DNA of 64,000 bases from Treponema sp. Marseille-Q4130 (GTDB taxonomy: Bacteria > Spirochaetota > Spirochaetia > Treponematales > Treponemataceae), in assembly GCF_014334325.1 (NCBI RefSeq), contig NZ_JACSET010000006.1, forward strand, positions 33,449 to 97,448, read 5' to 3'. A program made the translations under genes and the position numbers. Shown here piece by piece: positions 26,801 to 34,325 of the stretch. The notes under the pieces are model-generated. The model did no database searches, was not told the origin of the DNA, and saw only the letters and a list, made by a program, of their open reading frames with translations. Every line of letters begins with the position of its first letter. The stretch's first letter is position 1.

Positions 26801-27007
26801 CGGAATGATGTCTTTGATCGTCGAAGGAATAAAATGCCCGAAATGCGGCAGCCCCGTCGCAAACGGAGGCCCGTCGTAAAACACGTATTCTTCAGCGCCT
26901 TCGCGCTGTGCGAGGGACTTTTTAAACGTATCGTTGTCCCGCCAAAACTTCAGAACCTCTTCTTCCTGCTTGGGAAAGTCCGCTTTCGGATTTACCGGTG
27001 TATACAC
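23825..27007 (-). CDS. ileS: Isoleucyl-tRNA synthetase (eukaryote-like, long type)
   Basis: 1060 residues from a GTG start at 27007. HFGH (residues about 54-57) and KMSKS in GRKMSKSLRNY are the class I signatures. The CP1 editing domain and two Cys pairs (CDSC and CKSC, about 510-540) are present. It charges tRNA-Ile with isoleucine using ATP in the cytoplasm. The length and the HFGHFIPSTIKDI and WDCHGLPVENLIEKELGI blocks fit the eukaryote-like IleRS group, reported from spirochaetes and linked to low mupirocin sensitivity; the drug phenotype here is inference. SD: GAGGCG. Confidence 0.95.
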   Translation of the reverse strand: MYTPVNPKADFPKQEEEVLKFWRDNDTFKKSLAQREGAEEYVFYDGPPFATGLPHFGHFIPSTIKDIIPRYQTMKGKKVERRFGWDCHGLPVENLIEKELGINSKHEIETYGIEKFNDACRASVLRYTDEWRRIITRMGRWVDFDNDYKTMMPDYMESIWWVVKALWDKNLIYEGSYILPYCPRCATVLSNHELALGYKDVQDPAITVRFKATKAPDAIDDADFANGNTYFLAWTTTPWTLPSNEGLAMGPDIDYVKVRDTASGDYYILAAARLGAYYKDEKEYSIVYTRKGSDFLGATYEPLFPYFKHLAVLDDGSVGAFRIFNGDFVSTEDGTGIVHTAPGFGEDDNKLFQGTGIPFAEPIDAECRFTHEVSDYEGRFVKECDKDIMSRLKAEGKLVKRETIVHSYPHCWRCSSPLIYRSIGSWFVKVSEERDVLLKANAEINWRPPHIKDGRFGKWLSGARDWAISRNRFWGNPIPIWKCDSCKESICVGSREELKALSGVYPEDLHKQFVDKITIPCKSCGGTMKRIPEVLDCWFESGSMPYAQNHYPFENKEYFEKHFPADFISEGLDQTRGWFYTLTVLAAELFDRPAFKNCIVSGLVLASDGRKMSKSLRNYTDPEEAISKFGADAIRLFLMHSPVVKADDLRYSDDGVRDILKGIVIPLWNSYSFFVQYANIDGISPDGHEFDEALPQNPLDAWLLSITQKLVKSVSASLDSYDLSGAIDPIVYFIDELNNWYIRRNRRRFWKSENDRDKKEAYAALYIALKTFALAACPFIPFITETIWQNLRTKSDKESVHLEDYPAYGEKLRNESLEFKMEAVQKAVSMGHALRNQFNIKNRQPLESAALVTRDPEEKKVLAEMEDSIREELNVKRIIFHEREDELVEYRAKANFRVLGKEIGPLMKEASAKIASLDHEAIQTILDGSKLAIEVEGKSIDLDGTKVNVERIEKDDLKVLNDGTLTVGLDTKITDELKKEGWVRDLVRGIQNLRKESGFAVTDRIRLSLSGDAELKSAYELFAPFIENETLAVSSSWLASLSGKNVEAEDKLWKVQIEKA

Positions 27008-27036
27008 AAAACGCCTCTATAGTTAAAGTGGAAAAC

Positions 27037-27042
27037 AGTATA
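27037..27042 (-). promoter_or_regulatory. -10 box for ileS
   Basis: On the minus strand TATACT lies 30 bp upstream of the GTG start. The -35 is not convincing. A leader of about 20 nt would remain, carrying the SD. Confidence 0.45.
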
Positions 27043-27069
27043 CAGGAAAAAGGGGAAAAATACTAGAGT

Positions 27070-27570
27070 GAAAAAATCCGAGCAGTGCGCAACTTGCAAC
27101 GAGCACGAAGTGCGAAGTTCCCCGCGCAGGATTTTTTCGCGTCTCCTATAAAAGAAAAACGCGCCAAGCGTTTTTCAACTCTCGACTTCAAAAAAGCGAT
27201 TTCGAGCAGTGCGCAACCTTGCAACGAGCGCGTAAGTGCGAAGTTCCCCGCGCAACTTGCAACGAGCGCGGAGCGCGAAGTTCCCCGCGCAACCTTGCAA
27301 CGAGTGCGTTAGCGCGAAGTTTCCCGCGCAACTTGCAACGAGCGCTAAGCGTTTTTCAACTCCAGACTTTCAAAAACAAATCCGAGCCACGGAAATCAAT
27401 TTTCAATGAGTAATTGTTAATGTGTAATGGGTAATGAGACGGTATTGAGTTTTCCATTCCATACGGAGGCACGATACAGCATGTGCCGTACATCGTGCGA
27501 AGTTCCCCGCGCAACCTTGCACGAGCGCGGAGCGCGAAGTTCCCCGCGCAGGAATTTATGCACGTCTCCT
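27070..27570. repeat. Cluster of degenerate 37-39 bp repeats, no gene
   Basis: The unit runs from GCGCAAC through TTGCAACGAGCGCG to GCGAAGTTCCCC. Copies: 27087-27123, 27211-27249, 27250-27286, 27287-27325, 27326-27350 (partial) and 27509-27545, with a further fragment at 27493-27508. Blocks start after CGAGCAGT and end with GCGCAGGA...GTCTCCT. A second sequence, AAGCGTTTTTCAACTC, occurs at 27167 and 27348, so a larger unit was duplicated. Between 27405 and 27440 there is a run of TAAT(G) words. No ORF here is convincing. Confidence 0.85.
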
Positions 27571-27588
27571 GACATATTATACTATTTG

Positions 27589-28563
27589 TCAATTCGTTTT
27601 TGTCAATCGATCGAGGATTTTCAAAACGGCAAGCACTTGATACTTTGAAACGCGTTGACAATCTTCGGCCCGCCTCAAGCATTCCGTAAACGCGGACAGC
27701 TCGTTGTAATACCAGCCGACCGCCGGTACGTTTATACCCGTCGCAACGGTCACCTCGTCGTCGATATTTACCCGAAACGTTTCGCCTCCTGCAGGATAAA
27801 CGGTTAAATCGTTTCCGCTGCATACGATGACGGCGTTTTCGAATTGGACCCGCCAGCCCGCAGTAAACGGAAACGGAGCGTTGTACCATGCAGCTTCGGC
27901 GGTGACGGTGAGATTTTCATATTCGTATACGAAGGTTGCGTGTTCGGGATACGGTACCGACGCTCTGCCGTTCGCATAACAGCGCGCATTTTCGGGCGCG
28001 CCGAACAAGCTGACGATGATATCCAAATCGTGAATGTGCAGATCGTAGGGAATAAAGCCGCTCTTGTCTTTTTCAAACAGCCACGAATCTTTCGACCACG
28101 AAGGACACTCGGAAAGCCTAAAAAAATGAGCGGAGCACGGCGCACCGTACGTTTTTTCATCGACGATTTTATGCAAGTATTCGACCGCTTTTGTAAACTG
28201 CAGTACCAGGGCGGTATACAAACGGAGACCGCGCTTTTCCGCTTCGGAAAAGAGTTCGGCCCCGTCGGATTCGGAAAGCGCAAGCGGTTTTTCGCAGATG
28301 ACGTTTTTGCCGAGTGAAAGAGCGCGCATAACGAGCTCTTTGTGTAAAAACGTCGGCGCGCATATATCGACTGCGTCGAAGGGTACCGTCACGGCATCGA
28401 GCGATGAAAAATACGGAACGCCCCACTCCTCCGCACGGGAACGGGCGGCGGCGTTTTTATCGACGACGGCTGCAACCGAAACTCCTTCGATATGTTTGTA
28501 ATTTTGAAAATGGACGTTCCCCATACCGCCGGCACCGACGATCGCAACGGAAATCGGCTTCAT
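27589..28563 (-). CDS. Gfo/Idh/MocA-family oxidoreductase
   Basis: 324 residues. The N-terminal Rossmann motif is VGAGGMGNVHFQNY (residues 9-22). The family catalytic EKP tripeptide (CEKPLAL, about 95) and a substrate-domain DLHIHDLDI block are visible. These enzymes use NAD(P) to oxidise or reduce a sugar, cyclitol or derivative in the cytoplasm. It is the last gene of the operon that also has an Rbs-type importer, two isomerase-like proteins and a second Gfo/Idh enzyme, overlapping the isomerase upstream by 4 bp. The substrate cannot be read from sequence. Confidence 0.88.
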   Translation of the reverse strand: MKPISVAIVGAGGMGNVHFQNYKHIEGVSVAAVVDKNAAARSRAEEWGVPYFSSLDAVTVPFDAVDICAPTFLHKELVMRALSLGKNVICEKPLALSESDGAELFSEAEKRGLRLYTALVLQFTKAVEYLHKIVDEKTYGAPCSAHFFRLSECPSWSKDSWLFEKDKSGFIPYDLHIHDLDIIVSLFGAPENARCYANGRASVPYPEHATFVYEYENLTVTAEAAWYNAPFPFTAGWRVQFENAVIVCSGNDLTVYPAGGETFRVNIDDEVTVATGINVPAVGWYYNELSAFTECLRRAEDCQRVSKYQVLAVLKILDRLTKTN

Positions 28564-29375
28564 AGCGTATATCCCAGCCGCATCAAATAATCGGCCGAAT
28601 CGCGCACTGCGCGGTTCACTTCGTCTATATCTTTTGCACCGTCTTTTGTAAATTCGATTTCGATGCTGAGCGGCGACGCATTGTCATGTGAGTCGAGGAT
28701 CGAAAACAGTTTCGGAAAATCGACAAAGCCCTTGCCGAGTGCGGGAAAATTCCATTCGTTCTTTTGGCCCGCTTTATCTTTTATGTGCAGATATGCGACG
28801 TTCGAAACGACGTCGGCCAGATCGGCTGCAGGATCGACGCCGCCGTAAAATATCGCATTCGCCGTATCGTAATTGATCTTTACGTCGGACGAATCGATTT
28901 CCGCAATCAACGCATCGACGGCTTTTCCGCTTCCGTGCTCCCCGTGTACTTCGATGACGAGACGCATACCGCAGCGCTCAAGCAGCGGGAGGAGCGTTCG
29001 TATGTTCTTTGCAACGACGGCGTTCGCCGACTGCACTTTATCCTTTAAGTGCGCTTCTCCTGCGGATGACACGATAAACGGAGCTTCGAAAAAATGAGCG
29101 AGGAGGATATTGTCGGCGAAATCTTTCAGTCGCTCACTGTCCGAAAGATTGCAGTGCCCGCTCATGCCGATAACGCCGAGCCCCGCATTCGAAAGTTTTT
29201 CTTTAATACGGCAGAGTTCCGAAAAGGTCATGTCCGCGCACACGTGTTCCGTCCAACCCTTCGTCGCCGTCAGTTCGATGTAGTGAAAGCCCGCCGCAGC
29301 GATGCCCTCGACCGCTTCGTCGAGCGAAAAACCGTGATACGTATTGGAATTGACTGCAATGATACGCTCTTTCAT
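28560..29375 (-). CDS. Sugar phosphate isomerase/epimerase-like TIM-barrel protein (second)
   Basis: 271 residues of the xylose isomerase-like TIM-barrel superfamily. Likely metal ligands: the Glu of HYIELTATKGW at about 33-36, EVHGEHG near 140, DTANA and HIKD around residue 200. Members isomerise or epimerise sugars, keto-sugars or inosose. It is cytoplasmic, starts with a strong SD (GGGGAGG), and overlaps the Gfo/Idh gene downstream by 4 bp. A hairpin with 9-bp arms lies in its leader (29391-29422). Confidence 0.82.
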   Translation of the reverse strand: MKERIIAVNSNTYHGFSLDEAVEGIAAAGFHYIELTATKGWTEHVCADMTFSELCRIKEKLSNAGLGVIGMSGHCNLSDSERLKDFADNILLAHFFEAPFIVSSAGEAHLKDKVQSANAVVAKNIRTLLPLLERCGMRLVIEVHGEHGSGKAVDALIAEIDSSDVKINYDTANAIFYGGVDPAADLADVVSNVAYLHIKDKAGQKNEWNFPALGKGFVDFPKLFSILDSHDNASPLSIEIEFTKDGAKDIDEVNRAVRDSADYLMRLGYTL

Positions 29376-29390
29376 AATCCTCCCCTCCGC

Positions 29391-29422
29391 AAGCGTCCGA
29401 AAACCCGAGCTCCCGGACGCTT
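29391..29422. other. Intercistronic hairpin before the second isomerase gene
   Basis: AAGCGTCCG (29391-29399) and CGGACGCTT (29414-29422) pair perfectly over 14 nt. It ends about 16 nt upstream of the start codon and lacks a U-tract, so it may protect or process the mRNA rather than end it. Confidence 0.65.
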
Positions 29423-29480
29423 TCTTTAGATCCGTTGGGAAACAGCCGAAAACGGTAATTTAAATAGGCAATCATTACCG

Positions 29481-30395
29481 CTATAAGAGAAACTGCTCGA
29501 TATAGCGTTTCGACTGCACGAGACTTTTTACGATCATATCGCGCGAGCCTTCGAACGAGCGATCTTCGACTTCGATGCACGCCGCTCCGTCATAACCTAT
29601 ATCGGTGAGTGCGCTTACGAATTTACCCCAATCGACATCGCCGAGGCCCGGTATTTTCGGCAGCATAAACGCAAGCGGATACGCAAGCACGCCGCATTCG
29701 GCAAGCTTATCGCGAAGCAGTTTAATATCTTTAAAATGAACGTGAAACAGCCGATCGCGAAATTCGTATATCGGCCGGATATAATCCATCTGCTGCCATA
29801 CAAAATGACTCGGATCGAAATTGATACCGAAATTGCCGTCGGGAATTATTTTGAACATTTCGCGCCACAGCACGGGCGACGTAAAAAGATTTTGACCGCC
29901 CGGCCATTGATCGATTCCGAACAGCATCGGACAATTTTCGATCGCTATTTTAACGTTGTGCTCTTTTGCAAATTTAACGATCGGCGGCCAGATCTTTGCG
30001 AAAAGTTCGAGATTGGCTTCGACCGGCTTTTGCGAATCGCGCCCGACGAAAGTCGTCACCATACCGACCGAAAGAGAACTGCTCGCTTCGATGACGCTGT
30101 ACAAGTGTTCGATCGCTTTTTCGCGCTTTGCCGCATCGCCGTCCATCGTATTCGGATAGTACGCGAGCGACGACAACGATACGTTTTTTTGCCGGCAACA
30201 GTCGAGGATCTCCGCCGCGCGCTCTTTCGTCAGCCCTTCCGTATCGATGTGACTCACGCCTCCGTAACGCCGTTCCGCTTTTCCCTGCGGCCAGCACGCG
30301 AGCTCGACGCACGAAAAACCCAATTCGGATGCGACATCGATCGTCCCCTTAAAATCCCAGTCAGCCAATATCGACGATACAAAACCCAATTTCAT
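29481..30395 (-). CDS. Sugar phosphate isomerase/epimerase-like TIM-barrel protein (first)
   Basis: 304 residues from ATG 30395 with SD GGAGG; the frame upstream of it has no coding character. TIM-barrel isomerase motifs: VELACWPQG near 32-40, AIENCPM (about 152-158), NFDPSHFVWQ (about 190-199), VHFKDIK and AACIEVEDRSFEG near the end, giving Glu, Asp, His and Glu metal ligands. It is likely to act on a keto-sugar made by the neighbouring Gfo/Idh enzymes. It is separated from the upstream oxidoreductase gene by 127 bp containing a hairpin. Confidence 0.85.
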   Translation of the reverse strand: MKLGFVSSILADWDFKGTIDVASELGFSCVELACWPQGKAERRYGGVSHIDTEGLTKERAAEILDCCRQKNVSLSSLAYYPNTMDGDAAKREKAIEHLYSVIEASSSLSVGMVTTFVGRDSQKPVEANLELFAKIWPPIVKFAKEHNVKIAIENCPMLFGIDQWPGGQNLFTSPVLWREMFKIIPDGNFGINFDPSHFVWQQMDYIRPIYEFRDRLFHVHFKDIKLLRDKLAECGVLAYPLAFMLPKIPGLGDVDWGKFVSALTDIGYDGAACIEVEDRSFEGSRDMIVKSLVQSKRYIEQFLL

Positions 30396-30438
30396 ACGCC
30401 ATACCTCCTCGATCGCGAGATGCAATTTTGAATCAACA

Positions 30439-30482
30439 ACCCCGACGCAGCCTCGCAGCGAAGCTTCAAGCGGCATCGGGGT
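30439..30482. other. Intercistronic hairpin after the first oxidoreductase gene
   Basis: ACCCCGA (30439-30445) pairs with TCGGGGT (30476-30482), extended by two more GC pairs after a mismatch; the 18-24 nt between can fold further. No U-tract. Confidence 0.55.
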
Positions 30483-30522
30483 ATTAAACCCTCCGCACGA
30501 ATAAAATTCGACGCCCGCCTTT

Positions 30523-31566
30523 TTAAGCGTTTTCCTTGATATACACCGTTCGACCCGTCTCCGACGATTCAATGCTCGCAAACACCGCGCGCATCGCACT
30601 TAAAACCGACTCCCCGCAGATTTCAGGCTGTTTGCCCGCAGCGATGCAGCCGACAAATTCGTCGATGACGCCGCTCTTTGTTTGACTGTCGTTCGTTTGA
30701 ATCGCATCGAGTTTATATACGATTTCTTCACCGCCTGAAGAAATAAATTTCATCGAATACTCGGGAGCGTCGTAGATGCGCAGAATCCCCCTCGTACCGT
30801 ACAGCACCGTCGAATTGTCTTCCTGCCCGTAATACGTCCAGCTCGCAGTCATCGTACCGATAACGCCGCCCTTCGTTCGATATATGCAGATCGCGTTGTC
30901 GTCGACGCCGATAATATTGTTGTGCGCATCTTTTTTATCGAGCGTTGCAAGGCGCGCCGTCGTTTCGACGATCGTATCGCCGAGCAAAAACTGTATCAAA
31001 TCGGTTTTGTGAATTCCCAAATCCGCCATCGCGCCCATCGCCGCTTTTGTGCGGTCAAAAAACCATACGTCTTTTCCGGGATCGACGCTCCACGTTTCCG
31101 GTCCTCCGTGTCCGAAAACCGTTCGAAACGAAATGATTTTTCCGAGCGTTCCGTTTTTGACGAGTTCTCTCGCTTTGACGTGTGCTTTTGCAAGCCGCTG
31201 ATTTTGTCCGATCATCAAAAATCTATCGTGCGTTTTCGCTTCCGACACCATGCGTTCGCATTCTTCGAGCGTCACCGCCATGGGTTTTTCACAGAGTACG
31301 TGCTTTCCCGCTCTGAGCGCTTCGATCGCGATCTCGGCATGCGTGTGATTCGCCGTACACACGCTCACCGCATCGATCGCCGTATCGGCAAGCATCTCTT
31401 CACGCGTTTTATAAACTTTGCACGCGTACTTTTCCGCAAGCGCTTTCGCACGCTCTTCGTTTATATCCGTAATACCGATTATCTTTGCATTGCCGTTGCT
31501 GAAATATTCGGGCAAGTGCCGCACCTGCGCGATTTTTCCGCAGCCGATAATTCCGACATGTACCAT
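30523..31566 (-). CDS. Gfo/Idh/MocA-family oxidoreductase (first)
   Basis: 347 residues from ATG 31566, chosen for the SD AGGAGA and because the protein then begins at the Rossmann strand (VHVGIIGCGKIAQVRHLPEY). EKP is in VLCEKPMAV at about 93-99, and ADLGIHKTDLIQFLL supplies the catalytic His and Asp. NAD(P)-dependent, cytoplasmic, with a sugar or cyclitol substrate. The gene lies 118 bp after the permease gene. Together with its partner at 27589-28563 it could catalyse oxidation and later re-reduction of a sugar at different steps. Confidence 0.88.
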   Translation of the reverse strand: MVHVGIIGCGKIAQVRHLPEYFSNGNAKIIGITDINEERAKALAEKYACKVYKTREEMLADTAIDAVSVCTANHTHAEIAIEALRAGKHVLCEKPMAVTLEECERMVSEAKTHDRFLMIGQNQRLAKAHVKARELVKNGTLGKIISFRTVFGHGGPETWSVDPGKDVWFFDRTKAAMGAMADLGIHKTDLIQFLLGDTIVETTARLATLDKKDAHNNIIGVDDNAICIYRTKGGVIGTMTASWTYYGQEDNSTVLYGTRGILRIYDAPEYSMKFISSGGEEIVYKLDAIQTNDSQTKSGVIDEFVGCIAAGKQPEICGESVLSAMRAVFASIESSETGRTVYIKENA

Positions 31567-31684
31567 AACTGTCTCCTGTGATTCGATTTGCAATGTGCCG
31601 GCGCACGCTGCAGCTCCGCCGACCGCTTCTAAAAATTCATTTTGTCCGCAATGCCGCATTTCAGCCGAATACCCCATCCCGCCG

Positions 31685-32725
31685 TTACGCTTCTTTTTTT
31701 TGCAGCAGCACCGCTCCTATCACGATGACGCCCTTGCACGCTTCGCGGAGAAACGGAGGGACGCCGAGCAAATTCAATAAATTATTCATCACCGCGATGA
31801 TGAGAACGCCGAGCACGGTGCCGCCGACGGATCCTCTGCCGCCCGACATACTCGTACCGCCGACGATGACGGATGCGATCGCATCCATTTCATACCCGCT
31901 TCCCGCATTCGCGAAGTCCATCGCACCGATGCGCGATACCTGCAAAACCGATGCGACCGCGACGAGCAAGCCCATGAGCGCATATACACGCCGCTTTACG
32001 GTATACACGTTTATGCCGGAAAGCTTCGCCGCCCGCTCGTTTGAGCCGACCGCGTATACGTGCCTCCCGAACGCAGTCTTTTTTGAAACGACGTACAGCG
32101 CGTATGCAAAGACGAGCCAGTACACGATGGGCATAATCATCTGCCCCGCAATCTGCGCGTTTGCGATTTCGAGAAACGGAGAAGGCACGGCAGGATTGTA
32201 TCCCTGCATAAACTGCTGAGTGACCGATCGGCATATCTTCATCGTGCCGAGCGTTGCGATAAACGGAGGTATCTTTCCCGCCGTTACGATGACGCCCGTA
32301 AATTCTCCGAGCAGCAAACCTGCGATAAGACCGAGGACGATCGCAATGCAGTATGCGCTTCCGCCGCTGATACCGAAGGCGGCAAGCAGACCGCGTCCGC
32401 TCGAATCGATAAGCACCATGACGATTGCCCCGATTGCGACGAGCGTCGAACCGACGGCGAGGTCTATGCCGCCGGAGATGATCACAAAGGCCATGCCGAG
32501 CGAGATAATGCCTATCGTCGCATTGTTGCGCAAAATATTGATCCAGTTTTGACACCACGTCAAAAACCATTCGCCGAAGGAATCGAAATTAAAACCGAGC
32601 GCAAGCGTTTGAAACACGATCATCACAAGCAGCGCAAAACCGGTACTGAACAGCGGCTTTTCCGTCCAATTCTTTTTAAACCATTGCACGCCTCGTCGCA
32701 GCGACGGCTTATTATCGATACTCAT
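31685..32725 (-). CDS. Sugar ABC transporter permease, RbsC type
   Basis: 346 residues with eight to ten predicted membrane helices. The family blocks GITDLAVGS-like (SGGIDLAVGSTLVAIGAIVMV, about 85-105) and GRHVYAVGSNERAAKLSGIN (about 210-230) are clear. As a homodimer it forms the channel of a CUT2 importer for monosaccharides or cyclitols. Its start overlaps the ATPase stop by 4 bp. Usual family members are about 320 residues. Confidence 0.93.
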   Translation of the reverse strand: MSIDNKPSLRRGVQWFKKNWTEKPLFSTGFALLVMIVFQTLALGFNFDSFGEWFLTWCQNWINILRNNATIGIISLGMAFVIISGGIDLAVGSTLVAIGAIVMVLIDSSGRGLLAAFGISGGSAYCIAIVLGLIAGLLLGEFTGVIVTAGKIPPFIATLGTMKICRSVTQQFMQGYNPAVPSPFLEIANAQIAGQMIMPIVYWLVFAYALYVVSKKTAFGRHVYAVGSNERAAKLSGINVYTVKRRVYALMGLLVAVASVLQVSRIGAMDFANAGSGYEMDAIASVIVGGTSMSGGRGSVGGTVLGVLIIAVMNNLLNLLGVPPFLREACKGVIVIGAVLLQKKEA

Positions 32726-34224
32726 ACTGAAGCTCCTCTTTCGATTTTTTCACCCGTTGCAAGGCGCATGATCATGTGTTCGTTCATATCCGCCCCGGAC
32801 ACTTCGCCGACAACGGAACCGTGAAACATGACGATCGCCCTGTCGCACACTCTGACGATTTCCTGCGCTTCGCTCGAAAGCACGATGACGGCGACGCCGG
32901 AAGCCGCAAGCTTTTCGATAATTTCATAGATTTCTTCCTTTGCGCCGACATCGACACCCTGCGTCGGATTATCGAGTACAAGGACTTTCGGCTCCGTATT
33001 GAGCCATTTCGAAAGTACGACTTTTTGCTGGTTGCCGCCGGACAGATTCGTAATTAAATCATCTCCGCTTTCCATTTTGATATGCAGATTGCTCACGTGT
33101 TTTTCAAAATCGCGTCTTTCCCGCTTTCGGTCTATAAAACACAGCTTTCGATATTTTGCAAGCGATGCGAGCGAAGCATTTTCAAGAATCGTCATATCTT
33201 TGACGATGGCGTTTTCCTTTCTGTTGCGCGGCAGGTAAGCGACACCTTTTTGTACCGCGTCGGACGTGGATGAAAAGGCCGCTTCTTTTCCGGCAATAAA
33301 GAGTTTTCCGTCCGCAGGCAATCCCGCTTTAAAAATCGATAAAAACAATTCGCTTCTGCCGTCGCCGAGCAATCCCGTTATGCCGAGCACTTCGGATGCG
33401 TGAGCCGAAAAAGAAATATCGTTAAAATGTTTATGATCGCCGTAGCCTTCGACACGGAGCATTTCTTTTCCGCGTACGCAAGCCTTTTTCAAGCCGCCGC
33501 CTGCGATCTTATGACCGACCATATAAAATGCAAGCTCCGCGTTCGTCACGTCCTGCGTTTTTCCCGACGCGACGACTTTACCGTCACGCAGTACCGTATA
33601 GCTCGAACAGATATCGAGCACTTCGCCGAGCTTATGCGAAATAAAAATGATGCCGACGCCCTGAGCCGAAAGATCGCGCATGAGCGCAAAGACACGCCGT
33701 ATTTCCGGTTCCGTCAGAGAAGTCGTCGGTTCATCCATGATGATACAAGATGCATTCATCATCATCGCGCGCGAAATCTCCACGATCTGTTTGTACGACG
33801 CATCGAGACTCCGCACCGGAAGGCAGGGATCGAGCGAGATTCCGATCCTGTCAAAGGTTTGCTTCGTCTTTTCTATCATCGCTTTGCCGTCGAGAAAACC
33901 GTTTTTCTTTTTCAACTCGCGGCCGATAAACATGTTTTCGTAGATCGCCAAATCGTTTATTAAATTCAATTCTTGATGAATAAATGCGATACCCGCATGC
34001 AAAGAATCGACGGGCGAAAAAAATCTCACTTCTTTTCCGTCGACGGCGATGCTTCCGGAATCGGCTTGGATGACGCCGCCGAGGATATTCATCAGCGTCG
34101 ATTTTCCGGCGCCGTTTTCTCCGAGCAGCGCGTGTATTTCACCTGCGTGTACGGAAAAAGATACGCCGTCGAGAACGGCGGCTTTACCGAACGATTTGCA
34201 GATATCCCGCATTTCAACTTTCAT
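32722..34224 (-). CDS. Sugar ABC transporter ATPase, RbsA/MglA type
   Basis: 500 residues with two ABC domains. Domain 1 has Walker A GENGAGKST (34-42), a signature region around LDASYKQIVEIS, and DEPTTSLT. Domain 2 has the degenerate P-loop GLLGDGRSEL (about 290) but a good signature, LSGGNQQKV (about 390), as usual for the CUT2 class. It powers the RbsC-like permease from the cytoplasmic face. It lies 101 bp after the binding-protein gene; the gap contains copy 2 of a palindromic repeat. Confidence 0.94.
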   Translation of the reverse strand: MKVEMRDICKSFGKAAVLDGVSFSVHAGEIHALLGENGAGKSTLMNILGGVIQADSGSIAVDGKEVRFFSPVDSLHAGIAFIHQELNLINDLAIYENMFIGRELKKKNGFLDGKAMIEKTKQTFDRIGISLDPCLPVRSLDASYKQIVEISRAMMMNASCIIMDEPTTSLTEPEIRRVFALMRDLSAQGVGIIFISHKLGEVLDICSSYTVLRDGKVVASGKTQDVTNAELAFYMVGHKIAGGGLKKACVRGKEMLRVEGYGDHKHFNDISFSAHASEVLGITGLLGDGRSELFLSIFKAGLPADGKLFIAGKEAAFSSTSDAVQKGVAYLPRNRKENAIVKDMTILENASLASLAKYRKLCFIDRKRERRDFEKHVSNLHIKMESGDDLITNLSGGNQQKVVLSKWLNTEPKVLVLDNPTQGVDVGAKEEIYEIIEKLAASGVAVIVLSSEAQEIVRVCDRAIVMFHGSVVGEVSGADMNEHMIMRLATGEKIERGASV

Positions 34225-34271
34225 GCACTACCCTGTTTTATTGATTATTGATTTTTACCGAGAGCTGAAAA

Positions 34272-34310
34272 GGGGCTGCCGAAAAAGTAACCGACTTTTG
34301 AGACAGCCCC
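34272..34310. repeat. Palindromic repeat, copy 2, between binding protein and ATPase genes
   Basis: GGGGCTGCC (34272-34280) pairs with GACAGCCCC (34302-34310) with one wobble pair; inside, AAAAGT pairs with ACTTTT. The 26-nt core from AAAAAGTAACC onward is identical to copy 1 at 12272-12306. Its position after the binding-protein gene suggests attenuation or mRNA stabilisation. Confidence 0.8.
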
Positions 34311-34325
34311 TTTCGATACGAAATA

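Noticed and set aside
27070-27570. CRISPR array
   Set aside because: Repeats abut directly, differ in length and sequence, and have no unique spacers; no cas genes are near.
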